Positions 34,210-42,157 of a stretch of 64,000 nt of DNA are shown here, piece after piece; within the stretch, counting starts at the first letter, position 1; each line of letters opens with the position of its first letter. This DNA is from VXPQ01 sp965232485 (GTDB taxonomy: Bacteria; Bacteroidota; Rhodothermia; Rhodothermales; VXPQ01). The stretch is from the NCBI GenBank assembly GCA_965232485.1, contig OZ246975.1:1736001-1800000 (forward strand), in the 5' to 3' direction. The notes under the pieces were generated by a model, which saw only the letters and a list, made by a program, of their open reading frames with translations, ran no database searches and had not been told where the DNA came from. A program made the translations under genes and the position numbers.

Positions 34210-34739
34210 CATTCCGGCTTCCCGCGCGCCCCCTCCTGCGTATGCGCGCCGCATGCCTCGCCGCGGCGTTGGCCCTGCTGTCGATAGGCTGCGGATATTA
34301 TAGTTTCACGGGCGCTTCCATTCCGGAACACCTCGGGACGGTCGCCATTCCGCTGGCGGAAGACGCTACGTCCAACCCGATCCCCGATCTGGGCGGCCTC
34401 TTGACCGAACGCCTGGTCCAGCGCTTCGTGCGGCAGACGCGCCTGGAACTGCAAACCGACGAAACCCGGGCCGATGCGGTCCTCAGCGCAGAAATCCGGC
34501 AATATTCTGTGCGCCCCGCGGCAGTGGGGGGCGAATATCGGGCCGAATTGAACCAACTTTCCATTACGGTGTCCGCAAGCTACGCGGACCGCGTAGAGGA
34601 ACGGGAAATTTTCGAACGCAGTTTCTCCGCGTCGCTCGAATACGATCCGTCCGATTTTACCGGCGAGGAAGAAGCCGCGTCCGAAGCGCTCGACGACATC
34701 GCCGACGATATTTTCCAGGCGGCCACATCCAATTGGTAG
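34206..34739 (+). CDS. lptE: LPS-assembly lipoprotein LptE-like
   Basis: A 177-residue lipoprotein. The GTG start at 34206 overlaps the preceding stop; an ATG at 34242 would also leave a complete lipoprotein signal (LALLSIGC). The mature start GYYSFTGASIPEHLGTVAIP and the following NPIPDLGGLLTERLVQRFVRQ match the LptE family of Bacteroidota. LptE plugs the LptD barrel that inserts lipopolysaccharide into the outer membrane. The position after the miaB-activator pair supports the call. The C-terminus is strongly acidic (FTGEEEAASEALDDIADD). Confidence 0.78.
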   Translation: MTFRLPARPLLRMRAACLAAALALLSIGCGYYSFTGASIPEHLGTVAIPLAEDATSNPIPDLGGLLTERLVQRFVRQTRLELQTDETRADAVLSAEIRQYSVRPAAVGGEYRAELNQLSITVSASYADRVEEREIFERSFSASLEYDPSDFTGEEEAASEALDDIADDIFQAATSNW

Positions 34740-34741
34740 TC

Positions 34742-34765
34742 TTCAGGATACTCTAAATCAAAACC
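34742..34765 (-). repeat. Degenerate core of the dispersed repeat family
   Basis: Read on the minus strand it gives GATTTAGAGTATCCTGAA, close to the family core. It lies between lptE and the glycosyltransferase gene, ten bases before the GTG start. Confidence 0.4.
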
Positions 34766-34774
34766 CCGTTCGGC

Positions 34775-36256
34775 GTGGCGATTCTGTATGCGATAGCGAT
34801 TGCCGTATTGACGCTGTACGGCGCAAACATGTTGTGGTTGTGCAAGCGGTCCGCCGGAGCGGATTGCCTTGCCTCGAATCCATCGCGGGTCCCGTCTCCC
34901 GATCAGTCGTTTGCCTGGCCATTCGTCACGGTGCAGTTGCCCGTTTTCAACGAACCGCGCGTGATCGAACGGCTGATCGACGCTTGCGTACGGCTGGATT
35001 ACCCGCGCGACCGGTTCGAAATACAAGTGCTGGACGATTCCACAGACGATACGCCGCGCCTGGCGGCCCGCAGCATGGCCGCAGCGGCGCCCCGGGGCGT
35101 TCGGATCGCGCATCTTCGTCGTCCGAATCGGGAGGGATACAAGGCCGGGGCGCTGCGCTACGGGCTAACGCAGGCGCGGGGCGATTTTATCGCCGTGTTC
35201 GACGCCGATTTCGTGCCCCGACCCGATTTTCTGCGCCGCCTCATGCCCGCCTTCGCCGACAAGCGCCTTGGCGCCGTGCAGGCGCGATGGGGACATCTCA
35301 ACCAGAATGCTTCCTTGCTTACGCGCATTCAGGCCGTGGGGCTGGATACCCATTTCGCCGTGGAGCAGTTGGCCCGCCGCCGCGCCGACTGCTTTTTGCA
35401 TTTCAACGGTACGGCGGGCGTGTGGCGCCGCGCGGCCATCGTGGACGCAGGCGGATGGCAAACCGACACCATTGCCGAGGACCTCGACCTGAGCTACCGG
35501 GCGCAACTGGCGGGATGGAGCATCGAATTCATGGGCGACGTCGAAGTGCCCGCAGAACTTCCTTCAACATTCGAAGGCGTGCGAACCCAGCAGTTTCGCT
35601 GGACGAAAGGGTCCGTAGAAACCGCCCGCAAGTTGCTGCGGACCCTCTGGACGTCCCGGGAATCCTTCCGCCGCAAGGTGCAAGGCACGTTGCATATGAC
35701 GGGTCATCTGGTGTTTCCCTTCGTACTGCTCGCCGGATTGCTTCATGTTCCCATGCAGGCGGCGGCGCACGGCGGCGGGGCGAGCGCGGCCTGGCTCGGA
35801 TGGATGGCGCTGGGATCGATCGGGTTTGCCGGATTTGCGCTGGCGCAGATTTTTGCGCAGCGCCGGTTGTATGTCGACTGGCCGCGGCGCCTCGGCGTCC
35901 TTCCGGTGTTCATGGCCGGCGCGATCGGCATGTCCATTCGGAACACCATCGCCGTGGTCGAAGCGTTTGCGGGAATATCCTCGCCGTTCGTACGTACGCC
36001 CAAGTTCGGAACCATCGCCTCTGGAGGCCGGACGACGGAGAACCGTTTGCGCGGACGCCGGCAACATGGATCGGCGGCGCTTCGCATAGCATATCCGCTG
36101 GAAATCGTCATGGGGATCTATTCAACGGCGGGCGTAGCGTATCTTCTGATGACCGGGCAATGGGACGCCGTCGTTTTTCAACTGCTTTTTGCGGCAGGGT
36201 TCGTGCTGGTCGTTACCGCGACATTCCGGGAAACCCATATGAAATCCATCCAATAA
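34775..36256 (+). CDS. Membrane glycosyltransferase, family 2 (cellulose-synthase/mannosyltransferase-like)
   Basis: A 493-residue processive-type GT2 enzyme. It has an N-terminal membrane helix (ILYAIAIAVLTLYGANML), then a catalytic domain with VTVQLPVFNE, LDDSTDDT, the nucleotide-sugar DxD in FDADF, EDLDLSYR as the general-base motif, and QQFRWTKG (QxxRW). Four or five membrane helices follow from about residue 305. The layout resembles glucomannan/beta-mannan synthases and other CesA-like enzymes, which polymerise a sugar while pushing the chain through the membrane. The start is GTG. The product is not predictable by eye. It is co-directional with lptE and the TPR gene, suggesting a cell-envelope job. 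Confidence 0.9.
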   Translation: MAILYAIAIAVLTLYGANMLWLCKRSAGADCLASNPSRVPSPDQSFAWPFVTVQLPVFNEPRVIERLIDACVRLDYPRDRFEIQVLDDSTDDTPRLAARSMAAAAPRGVRIAHLRRPNREGYKAGALRYGLTQARGDFIAVFDADFVPRPDFLRRLMPAFADKRLGAVQARWGHLNQNASLLTRIQAVGLDTHFAVEQLARRRADCFLHFNGTAGVWRRAAIVDAGGWQTDTIAEDLDLSYRAQLAGWSIEFMGDVEVPAELPSTFEGVRTQQFRWTKGSVETARKLLRTLWTSRESFRRKVQGTLHMTGHLVFPFVLLAGLLHVPMQAAAHGGGASAAWLGWMALGSIGFAGFALAQIFAQRRLYVDWPRRLGVLPVFMAGAIGMSIRNTIAVVEAFAGISSPFVRTPKFGTIASGGRTTENRLRGRRQHGSAALRIAYPLEIVMGIYSTAGVAYLLMTGQWDAVVFQLLFAAGFVLVVTATFRETHMKSIQ

Positions 36257-36275
36257 GGTCCTCCGCACCATTCCT

Positions 36276-36803
36276 GTGACGCCGGATATTCAAAAAGCCG
36301 TTGCCTGTCTTGACGCGGGCGACGCCGAACAGGCTGCCGCGTTGCTTCAGGCTACGCTCGACCGACTGCCGGAATATGCAACCGCGCACGTCGTATTGGC
36401 CCGAGTGCAGGAGGCGCTGGGCGAATGGGACCGCGCGTTGCGCGCCTGGCGCGAAGCAGTCCGTCTGGCGCCGACCAGCCCGGTGGCGTTGCGCGGGTTG
36501 GCGGATGCAGCCCGGAAGATGCATGCGCCGCCGCAGGAAACGGATCCCTTTGCGGATATCGCCCGCCTCATTGCCCGCCTGGAGTCGGCGCACATCGTTC
36601 CCGGCCCCGATGCGCCTTCCCCGAACCTCGCCGTCGACATCGACGATGTGGCCAGCGAGACCCTTGCAGAGATTTACGCCGCGCAACAACAGTACGGGGA
36701 AGCGGCGCGCATGTACGAGGCGCTTGCCGAACGGCGTCCCGAACAAGCGACGACTTTCCGGGAACAGGCGCTCCAGATGCGATCCAGAGAAGCGGAGGAC
36801 TGA
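36276..36803 (+). CDS. Small TPR protein
   Basis: A 175-residue soluble protein with GTG start. At least two tetratricopeptide repeats are visible in residues 1-80 (QKAVACLDAGDAEQAAALL, AHVVLARVQEALGEWDRALR, WREAVRLAPTSPVALRGLA) and another near the C-terminus (LAEIYAAQQQYGEAARMYEAL, 133-153), separated by a Pro/Asp-rich linker. There is no signal peptide. It lies 19 bases after the glycosyltransferase and 6 bases before anmK, so it is co-transcribed. Its function is probably scaffolding, otherwise unknown. Confidence 0.8.
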   Translation: MTPDIQKAVACLDAGDAEQAAALLQATLDRLPEYATAHVVLARVQEALGEWDRALRAWREAVRLAPTSPVALRGLADAARKMHAPPQETDPFADIARLIARLESAHIVPGPDAPSPNLAVDIDDVASETLAEIYAAQQQYGEAARMYEALAERRPEQATTFREQALQMRSREAED

Positions 36804-36809
36804 ACCGGC

Positions 36810-38006
36810 ATGCAGCGACTCCGCCAATTGCAGGCAAAAGAATCCCGGCTCGCGGTCGGGTTGATGAGCGGCACGTCGCTGGACGGCGTAGACGCCGTAC
36901 TGGCCCGCCTTAATGGATCCGGGGAAGAAATCGCATTCGAAATAATCGGGTTCGACCATAGGCCCTGGCCCGCCGCGCTCAGGCAAGTTATTCTGGCGAA
37001 CTCGACGCTTGTGCATTCGACCGTGTTCGACATTTCCCAATTGAATGTCCGTCTCGCGCATGCCTACGCCGAATCGGTCGAGCGCGTCACTGCTGCGGCC
37101 GGATACGCCGTATCCGATCTGGACCTGGTGGGCGTACATGGCCAAACGATTCATCATGTGCCGTATCCGACGGATTGCGGCGGCAAGGAAATCATGTCCA
37201 CGCTTCAGGTCGGCGACCCGTCGGTGCTGGCCAATCTGCTGCGCGTTCCCGTAGCAGGCGATTTTCGGATGGCGGATATGGCGCTGGGCGGACAAGGCGC
37301 CCCGCTCGTCCCGTATTTCGATTATGTGTGTTTTCGCGACGAACGGGAAACGCGTGGCTTGCTCAATCTGGGCGGCGTCGCCAATATCACGATTCTTCCC
37401 GCCGGAGCGGATCGAAGCGACGTATTGGCTTTTGACACGGGGCCGGGCAACATGGTGATCGATGCCCTTTCGACCATGTTCCTGGGCGAACCGTACGACG
37501 ACGAGGGCCGCCGCGCCGCCGCAGGACGTACGGACGATGCGGTCATGGCCGCCTTGCTGGAAGATGCGTATTTTATCCGGAAGCCGCCCAAATCCACCGG
37601 ACGCGAATATTTCGGCGCATCGTTCGTCGAACAACTTGTGCAGCGATGCCGCGATGCAATGGACCGCCCAGACCCGAAAGATATCCTTGCCACGGGAACG
37701 ATGTTGACCGTGCTATCCGTCTATCAGGCGTACGCCCGTTTCGTCCGGAATGCCCATGCGCTGGACGCACTCATCGTTTCCGGCGGCGGGACGCGCAACC
37801 GCTACCTGATGGATCGTCTTGCCCATGTGTTCGCTCCGATACCCGTTCGCATGATCGAAGCATACGACATTCCTTCCGAAGCCAAAGAAGCCCTTTGCTT
37901 CGCCGTACTGGCCCACGAAGCCATAAACGGCGCGGAAACGAACCTGCCTTCGGTTACCGGCGCGTCCCGGAGCACGACGCTCGGCAAGCTCTGCATCCCC
38001 GCGTAG
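36810..38006 (+). CDS. anmK: Anhydro-N-acetylmuramic acid kinase
   Basis: A 398-residue sugar kinase of the AnmK family. The signature GLMSGTSLDGVDAVLARL (about 17-34) opens the ATPase fold, with GVHGQTIHH, the phosphate-binding LLNLGGVANIT, and DTGPGNMVID following; VSGGGTRNRYLM near the C-terminus closes the nucleotide site. It phosphorylates 1,6-anhydroMurNAc to MurNAc-6-phosphate during peptidoglycan recycling. Length is normal. It is six bases after the TPR gene and 15 bases before thiL, within the long co-directional run. Confidence 0.94.
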   Translation: MQRLRQLQAKESRLAVGLMSGTSLDGVDAVLARLNGSGEEIAFEIIGFDHRPWPAALRQVILANSTLVHSTVFDISQLNVRLAHAYAESVERVTAAAGYAVSDLDLVGVHGQTIHHVPYPTDCGGKEIMSTLQVGDPSVLANLLRVPVAGDFRMADMALGGQGAPLVPYFDYVCFRDERETRGLLNLGGVANITILPAGADRSDVLAFDTGPGNMVIDALSTMFLGEPYDDEGRRAAAGRTDDAVMAALLEDAYFIRKPPKSTGREYFGASFVEQLVQRCRDAMDRPDPKDILATGTMLTVLSVYQAYARFVRNAHALDALIVSGGGTRNRYLMDRLAHVFAPIPVRMIEAYDIPSEAKEALCFAVLAHEAINGAETNLPSVTGASRSTTLGKLCIPA

Positions 38007-38021
38007 TTTCAAGGATACGCT

Positions 38022-39074
38022 ATGAACAACGATTCGTCATTAACGCCGCTGCGGGAGTACGGCGAGTTCGGGCTGATCGACGCCATGCGACGCATTCTCG
38101 GCGAACCCTCCGACGAAGAACTCCTGACCGGCATTTCGGACGACGCCGCCGCGTACCGCATCGACGGACAGCGCGCGCACGTCGTCACCACCGATATGCT
38201 GGTGGAGGGAGTCCATTTCGACCGCCTCGTCATGCCCATGGAATACCTTGGATCGAAGGCGATAGCCGTCAACGTAAGCGACGTCGCCGCGATGAACGCC
38301 GCGCCGCGGTATGCGACGATCGGTCTGGGCGCGCCGGAAAACATTTTCGTCGAACAAGTCGAGGATTTTTATCGGGGCGTACGGAAGGCGTCCGATCTGT
38401 ATGGCGTGACCGTCGTGGGCGGCGATACGACCGCCGCCGCCCGCCTGACTATTTCCGTGACCGTCGTGGGCGAGGCGGACATGGCTCGCATCGTACATCG
38501 TCGGGGAGCCGTTCCGGGGGATTTGTTGTGTACGACGGGCGACCTTGGAGCCGCCTGCGCCGGACTCCGCATTCTGCTGAAACAGCGTCGGGAACTCCAG
38601 GAAAAGGGCGCGGATTTTGCGCCGGATATCGACCCCTACCGGTATGTGATTCAGCGACAACTGGTCCCGCGCGCGCGCCTGGACGTGGTGCGGGACTGGG
38701 CGGCGCGCGGCGTCAGGCCCAATGCGCTCATTGACCTTTCGGACGGCGTCGGATCGGACGTACGGCATATCTGCCGCGCAAGCGGGTGCGGCGCCGAGTT
38801 GTACATGGAGGCGTTGCCCATTGCCCCGGAAACGCGCGCCGCCGCCGAAGCCCTCGGCGAAGACGCCGCAGTCTTTGCGCTTTTTGGAGGAGAAGATTAC
38901 GAATTGCTCTTCGCCGCCTCTCGCGAGGAGGTTGCGCGCATGGATATAGAAACGTGTCATGTGATCGGGAGGTGCACGGCAGACGGCGACGTAACGGTAC
39001 GGACGCCGGATGGCCAGATTTTGCCGCTTGGGCGTAACGGCTATGAGCATTTCGGGGAAGGAAATGCCTCGTGA
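38022..39074 (+). CDS. thiL: Thiamine-monophosphate kinase
   Basis: A 350-residue PurM-like ATP-binding enzyme. Typical features: GEFGLIDAMRRIL, GISDDAAAY, TTDMLVEGVHFD (metal-binding Asp), LGSKAIAVNVSDVAAMNA, GGDTTAA, and near the C-terminus GGEDYELLFA. It makes thiamine diphosphate from thiamine monophosphate in the cytosol. A strong AAGGA ribosome site lies just before the ATG. The next gene, a TonB receptor, begins 46 bases after the stop by my start choice. Confidence 0.95.
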   Translation: MNNDSSLTPLREYGEFGLIDAMRRILGEPSDEELLTGISDDAAAYRIDGQRAHVVTTDMLVEGVHFDRLVMPMEYLGSKAIAVNVSDVAAMNAAPRYATIGLGAPENIFVEQVEDFYRGVRKASDLYGVTVVGGDTTAAARLTISVTVVGEADMARIVHRRGAVPGDLLCTTGDLGAACAGLRILLKQRRELQEKGADFAPDIDPYRYVIQRQLVPRARLDVVRDWAARGVRPNALIDLSDGVGSDVRHICRASGCGAELYMEALPIAPETRAAAEALGEDAAVFALFGGEDYELLFAASREEVARMDIETCHVIGRCTADGDVTVRTPDGQILPLGRNGYEHFGEGNAS

Positions 39075-39120
39075 AAGAACTCCGACGCATTTTTGCATGC
39101 AGATAACAGGGAATGCGGCC

Positions 39121-42027
39121 ATGCTTTGCGGATTCGAGCGAATCGCTATCGTCTTGCTGTTTTTTCTGCCTTTGCCGCTGTCGGCGCAAGGCGCGCTTGA
39201 GGGCGTCGTACGCGACGCAGATACGGAGTCGCCGTTGCCCGACGTCCAGGTGGTCATACCGGACCTGTACATAGGCGACAGCACGAATCCCGACGGATTC
39301 TACAGGATCGGGCGCATTCCGGCAGGACGTTATCTCGTCGAAGTACGTCTCCTCGGGTATAGTACGGAATACACAGAGGTGGTCATCACGGATGGCGCGG
39401 TGACCCGGCTCGATGTGCATCTGGTCGAGTCTGCTTTCCAACTGGATGAGGTCGCCGTGGTCGGCAGCCGTACGCGCCAGCGCACCGTAACCGAGTCGAT
39501 GACGCCCATAGACATTATTTCCAGCGATGCGCTGCAGGCTCAGGGGCATGTCGATCCGGCAGATCAGCTTCGGACGATGGTCCCGTCATTCAACGTGAAT
39601 CCGCAGGCCGTAGGCGACGCTGCGAGCATTGTCCGCCCCGCCAGTTTGCGCGGCCTGCCTCCCGACCATACCCTGGCGCTGGTCAACGGCAAACGCCGCC
39701 ACCGCGCGGCCGTCATTACCTGGATAGGAAACGGCGTCGCCGACGGAGCGCAGGGGCCGGATATTTCGTCGATTCCGGCCATTGCCTTGCAGCAGGTCGA
39801 AGTGTTGCGCGACGGCGCGTCGGCCCAGTACGGCTCCGATGCGATCGCCGGAGTAATGAACTTTGCGCTCAGGGAAGATCGTTCCGGGGGCAGCGTCGAA
39901 GTTCATGCAGGCGGGTACGGAGAAGGCGACGGCGAAACATACAAGATTGCGGCGCATGCCGCCGCGCCGTTGGGAGAAACCGGATTCGTCAATGTCAGCG
40001 CCGAATACGGCAACGCAAGGCCCACCAGCCGAAGCGTGCAACGAGACGACGCCGCCCTGCTGATCGCTTCAGGCAACGAACATGTGCAAGACCCGGCCCA
40101 GATATCGGGCCGTTCCCGGGTAGAGGACGATGTGAAATTATGGAGTCATTTCAGCTACCCTGTTCGCCGCAGCGCCGTGCTCTACGGGCACGCCAACTAC
40201 GCCGCCAAGTCGGTAACCGGCGGATTTTTCTTTCGCAATCCGCACACCCGCAGCGGGGTTTTCAAGGGGTATGCGCTGCATCCCGTGTCGCGCCGCAATG
40301 TATACGACGCCGACGGCGAGCTTACGGACTTTCCCGATCCCGACGATCCCAGGCAACGCGACGCCGTCGTCTACGATGCGAACGGCGAGGTCGCAAGTGT
40401 CCCTGGACAGCGGGGCATTCCCTCGCTCCTCGTAGGCGACGGAGTTTGGGCGGAAACCGGCGTAGTCGGCGCCGGCGGTTGCCCCACGATCCCGATCATC
40501 GCCAACGCGCCCGACGCGGCGGCCCTCGAAGCGGTCGAGAACGACCCGAACTGCTTCACCCTCTACAGTCGGTTCCCCGGCGGATTCACGCCTCAATTCG
40601 GCGGCGATCTTGCGGACGGGTCGATAGTGGCCGGTTTACGCGGATACGCGGACAACGGGTTTGCCTGGGACGCAAGCGGGTCGTACGGCATGAACACGGT
40701 GGATTTTTTTATCCGCAATACGGTCAATGCGTCGCTTGGCGCCGCAACGCCTACCGAATTTGATCCGGGTCTGTACAGTCAGCGGGATATCAATCTGAAC
40801 CTCGATCTGTCCTGGCCTGTCCGCGACAGGGTTTATCTCGCTGGCGGCGGCGAGTGGCGCGACGAACGCTTCAGAATCAAATCCGGACAGGTGGAATCGT
40901 ACCGGATTGGCCCGTACGCCAGTCAGGGTTTCAGCGGAGGATCCAACGGTTTTCCGGGGTTTGGGGATATTGCCTCCGGAGCATGGAATCGAAGCAACGT
41001 TGCGGTTTACGGCAATGTTGCGGTTGGCGGGGCCGAAGGGGACAAGTGGGGTCTCGACGGCGTGGTCCGACTCGAAAATTTTTCCGATTTCGGCGGCACG
41101 TTGAACGGAAAGCTGAGCGGTCGCTACGAATTGACGCCTGTGCTTGCGCTGCGCGGCGGGTTCAGCACGGGTTTTCGCGCGCCCACCCCGGGCCAACAAA
41201 ATGCATTCAACGTATCCACCCAGTTCGATCCGGTCCTGAAGAAACTGGTCAACAACGGCACGATTCCTTCTACCTCGCAGGTTGCTGCGTTGCGCGGCGG
41301 CCGGCCGCTCGATCCCGAAACATCCATGAATTACACGGCCGGTCTGGCGCTGGCCAGGACAGCCTTCAATCTGACGGCCGATTATTATCGTATCGATGTA
41401 TCGAACCGGATTGCGCTGACGCAGGTGTTCGCGCTTTCCTCGAGGGAGGTATCGACGCTGGTCGCCGAGGGTATTTCCAGCGCGAGCAATCTGGCGAATT
41501 TTCGCTTTTTCACCAACGATTTCTCCACCCGGACGCAGGGCATGGACCTCGTTGCTACGTATGTTCCTCCAGCTCTTCGCGGACGGGCGACCTTCAGTTT
41601 CGCGTTCAATCGTACGATTACCACGGTCGTCTCGTGGGCCGCGGAGATCCTTGACGATACGCGCATCCGGCAACTGGAGCAAGGCTTGCCCCGAACCCGA
41701 TGGAACGTCTCCGGAAGGTATATTCCGGGGCGGCTGCAGTTGCTGGGCCGGTTAAGCTATTACGGAAGCTGGTTCGACGCCCGGGATGATCGGCATTACG
41801 ACGGAGACGCCCTGATCGACGTAGAAGCGGCGTACGATTTCGGCGAAACGCTCACGCTGACGCTCGGCGCGCGCAATGCGTTGAATCATTATCCGGAGCG
41901 AAATCCTTCCGCAGCGGCTGTCGCGGGCAATCGCTACAGCCTGGCCGCGCCCTTCAGTTACAACGGAGGGTACTATTATTTCCGCCTTGCGTATCGGTGG
42001 ACGCATTTTCGCCGGATTTCTTCTTGA
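39121..42027 (+). CDS. TonB-dependent receptor with CarboxypepD_reg domain (tandem copy 1)
   Basis: A 968-residue outer-membrane receptor. The ATG at 39121 was chosen because AGGGA lies 8 bases upstream and a signal peptide follows (IAIVLLFFLPLPLSAQG); upstream ATGs at 39064 and 39097 are open too. Next come a carboxypeptidase-regulatory domain (GVVRDADTESPLPDVQV ... GRIPAGRYLVEVRLLGY), the plug (MVPSFNVNP ... LALVNGKRRHRAAVIT ... VEVLRDGASAQYGSDAIAGV), and a beta-barrel containing FSTGFRAPTPGQQNAFN. It imports an unknown ligand with TonB energy. No SusD partner is adjacent. The following gene is a close paralogue. Confidence 0.92.
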   Translation: MLCGFERIAIVLLFFLPLPLSAQGALEGVVRDADTESPLPDVQVVIPDLYIGDSTNPDGFYRIGRIPAGRYLVEVRLLGYSTEYTEVVITDGAVTRLDVHLVESAFQLDEVAVVGSRTRQRTVTESMTPIDIISSDALQAQGHVDPADQLRTMVPSFNVNPQAVGDAASIVRPASLRGLPPDHTLALVNGKRRHRAAVITWIGNGVADGAQGPDISSIPAIALQQVEVLRDGASAQYGSDAIAGVMNFALREDRSGGSVEVHAGGYGEGDGETYKIAAHAAAPLGETGFVNVSAEYGNARPTSRSVQRDDAALLIASGNEHVQDPAQISGRSRVEDDVKLWSHFSYPVRRSAVLYGHANYAAKSVTGGFFFRNPHTRSGVFKGYALHPVSRRNVYDADGELTDFPDPDDPRQRDAVVYDANGEVASVPGQRGIPSLLVGDGVWAETGVVGAGGCPTIPIIANAPDAAALEAVENDPNCFTLYSRFPGGFTPQFGGDLADGSIVAGLRGYADNGFAWDASGSYGMNTVDFFIRNTVNASLGAATPTEFDPGLYSQRDINLNLDLSWPVRDRVYLAGGGEWRDERFRIKSGQVESYRIGPYASQGFSGGSNGFPGFGDIASGAWNRSNVAVYGNVAVGGAEGDKWGLDGVVRLENFSDFGGTLNGKLSGRYELTPVLALRGGFSTGFRAPTPGQQNAFNVSTQFDPVLKKLVNNGTIPSTSQVAALRGGRPLDPETSMNYTAGLALARTAFNLTADYYRIDVSNRIALTQVFALSSREVSTLVAEGISSASNLANFRFFTNDFSTRTQGMDLVATYVPPALRGRATFSFAFNRTITTVVSWAAEILDDTRIRQLEQGLPRTRWNVSGRYIPGRLQLLGRLSYYGSWFDARDDRHYDGDALIDVEAAYDFGETLTLTLGARNALNHYPERNPSAAAVAGNRYSLAAPFSYNGGYYYFRLAYRWTHFRRISS

Positions 42028-42053
42028 CATTAAGGTTTAATGGGTCGTATATT
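42024..42053 (+). promoter_or_regulatory. Candidate promoter of the second TonB receptor
   Basis: TTGACA (42024-42029), overlapping the stop of the first receptor, is followed by an 18-base spacer and TATATT (42048-42053). The second receptor's ATG is 104 bases downstream, leaving a sizeable leader. Confidence 0.5.
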
Positions 42054-42157
42054 CCCAAAAATCCTTGCGGGAAGCTCTTGTACCCGGGAAATATCCTGTG
42101 ACGAAGCGGCTCCGGCAGCGTTCAATACAAACTTTCGCAGCGACCTCCCCCTTCATT

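Noticed and set aside
38008..38021. AAGGATACGCT resembling the dispersed repeat core
   Set aside because: It lies directly before the thiL start and is better explained as its ribosome-binding site.
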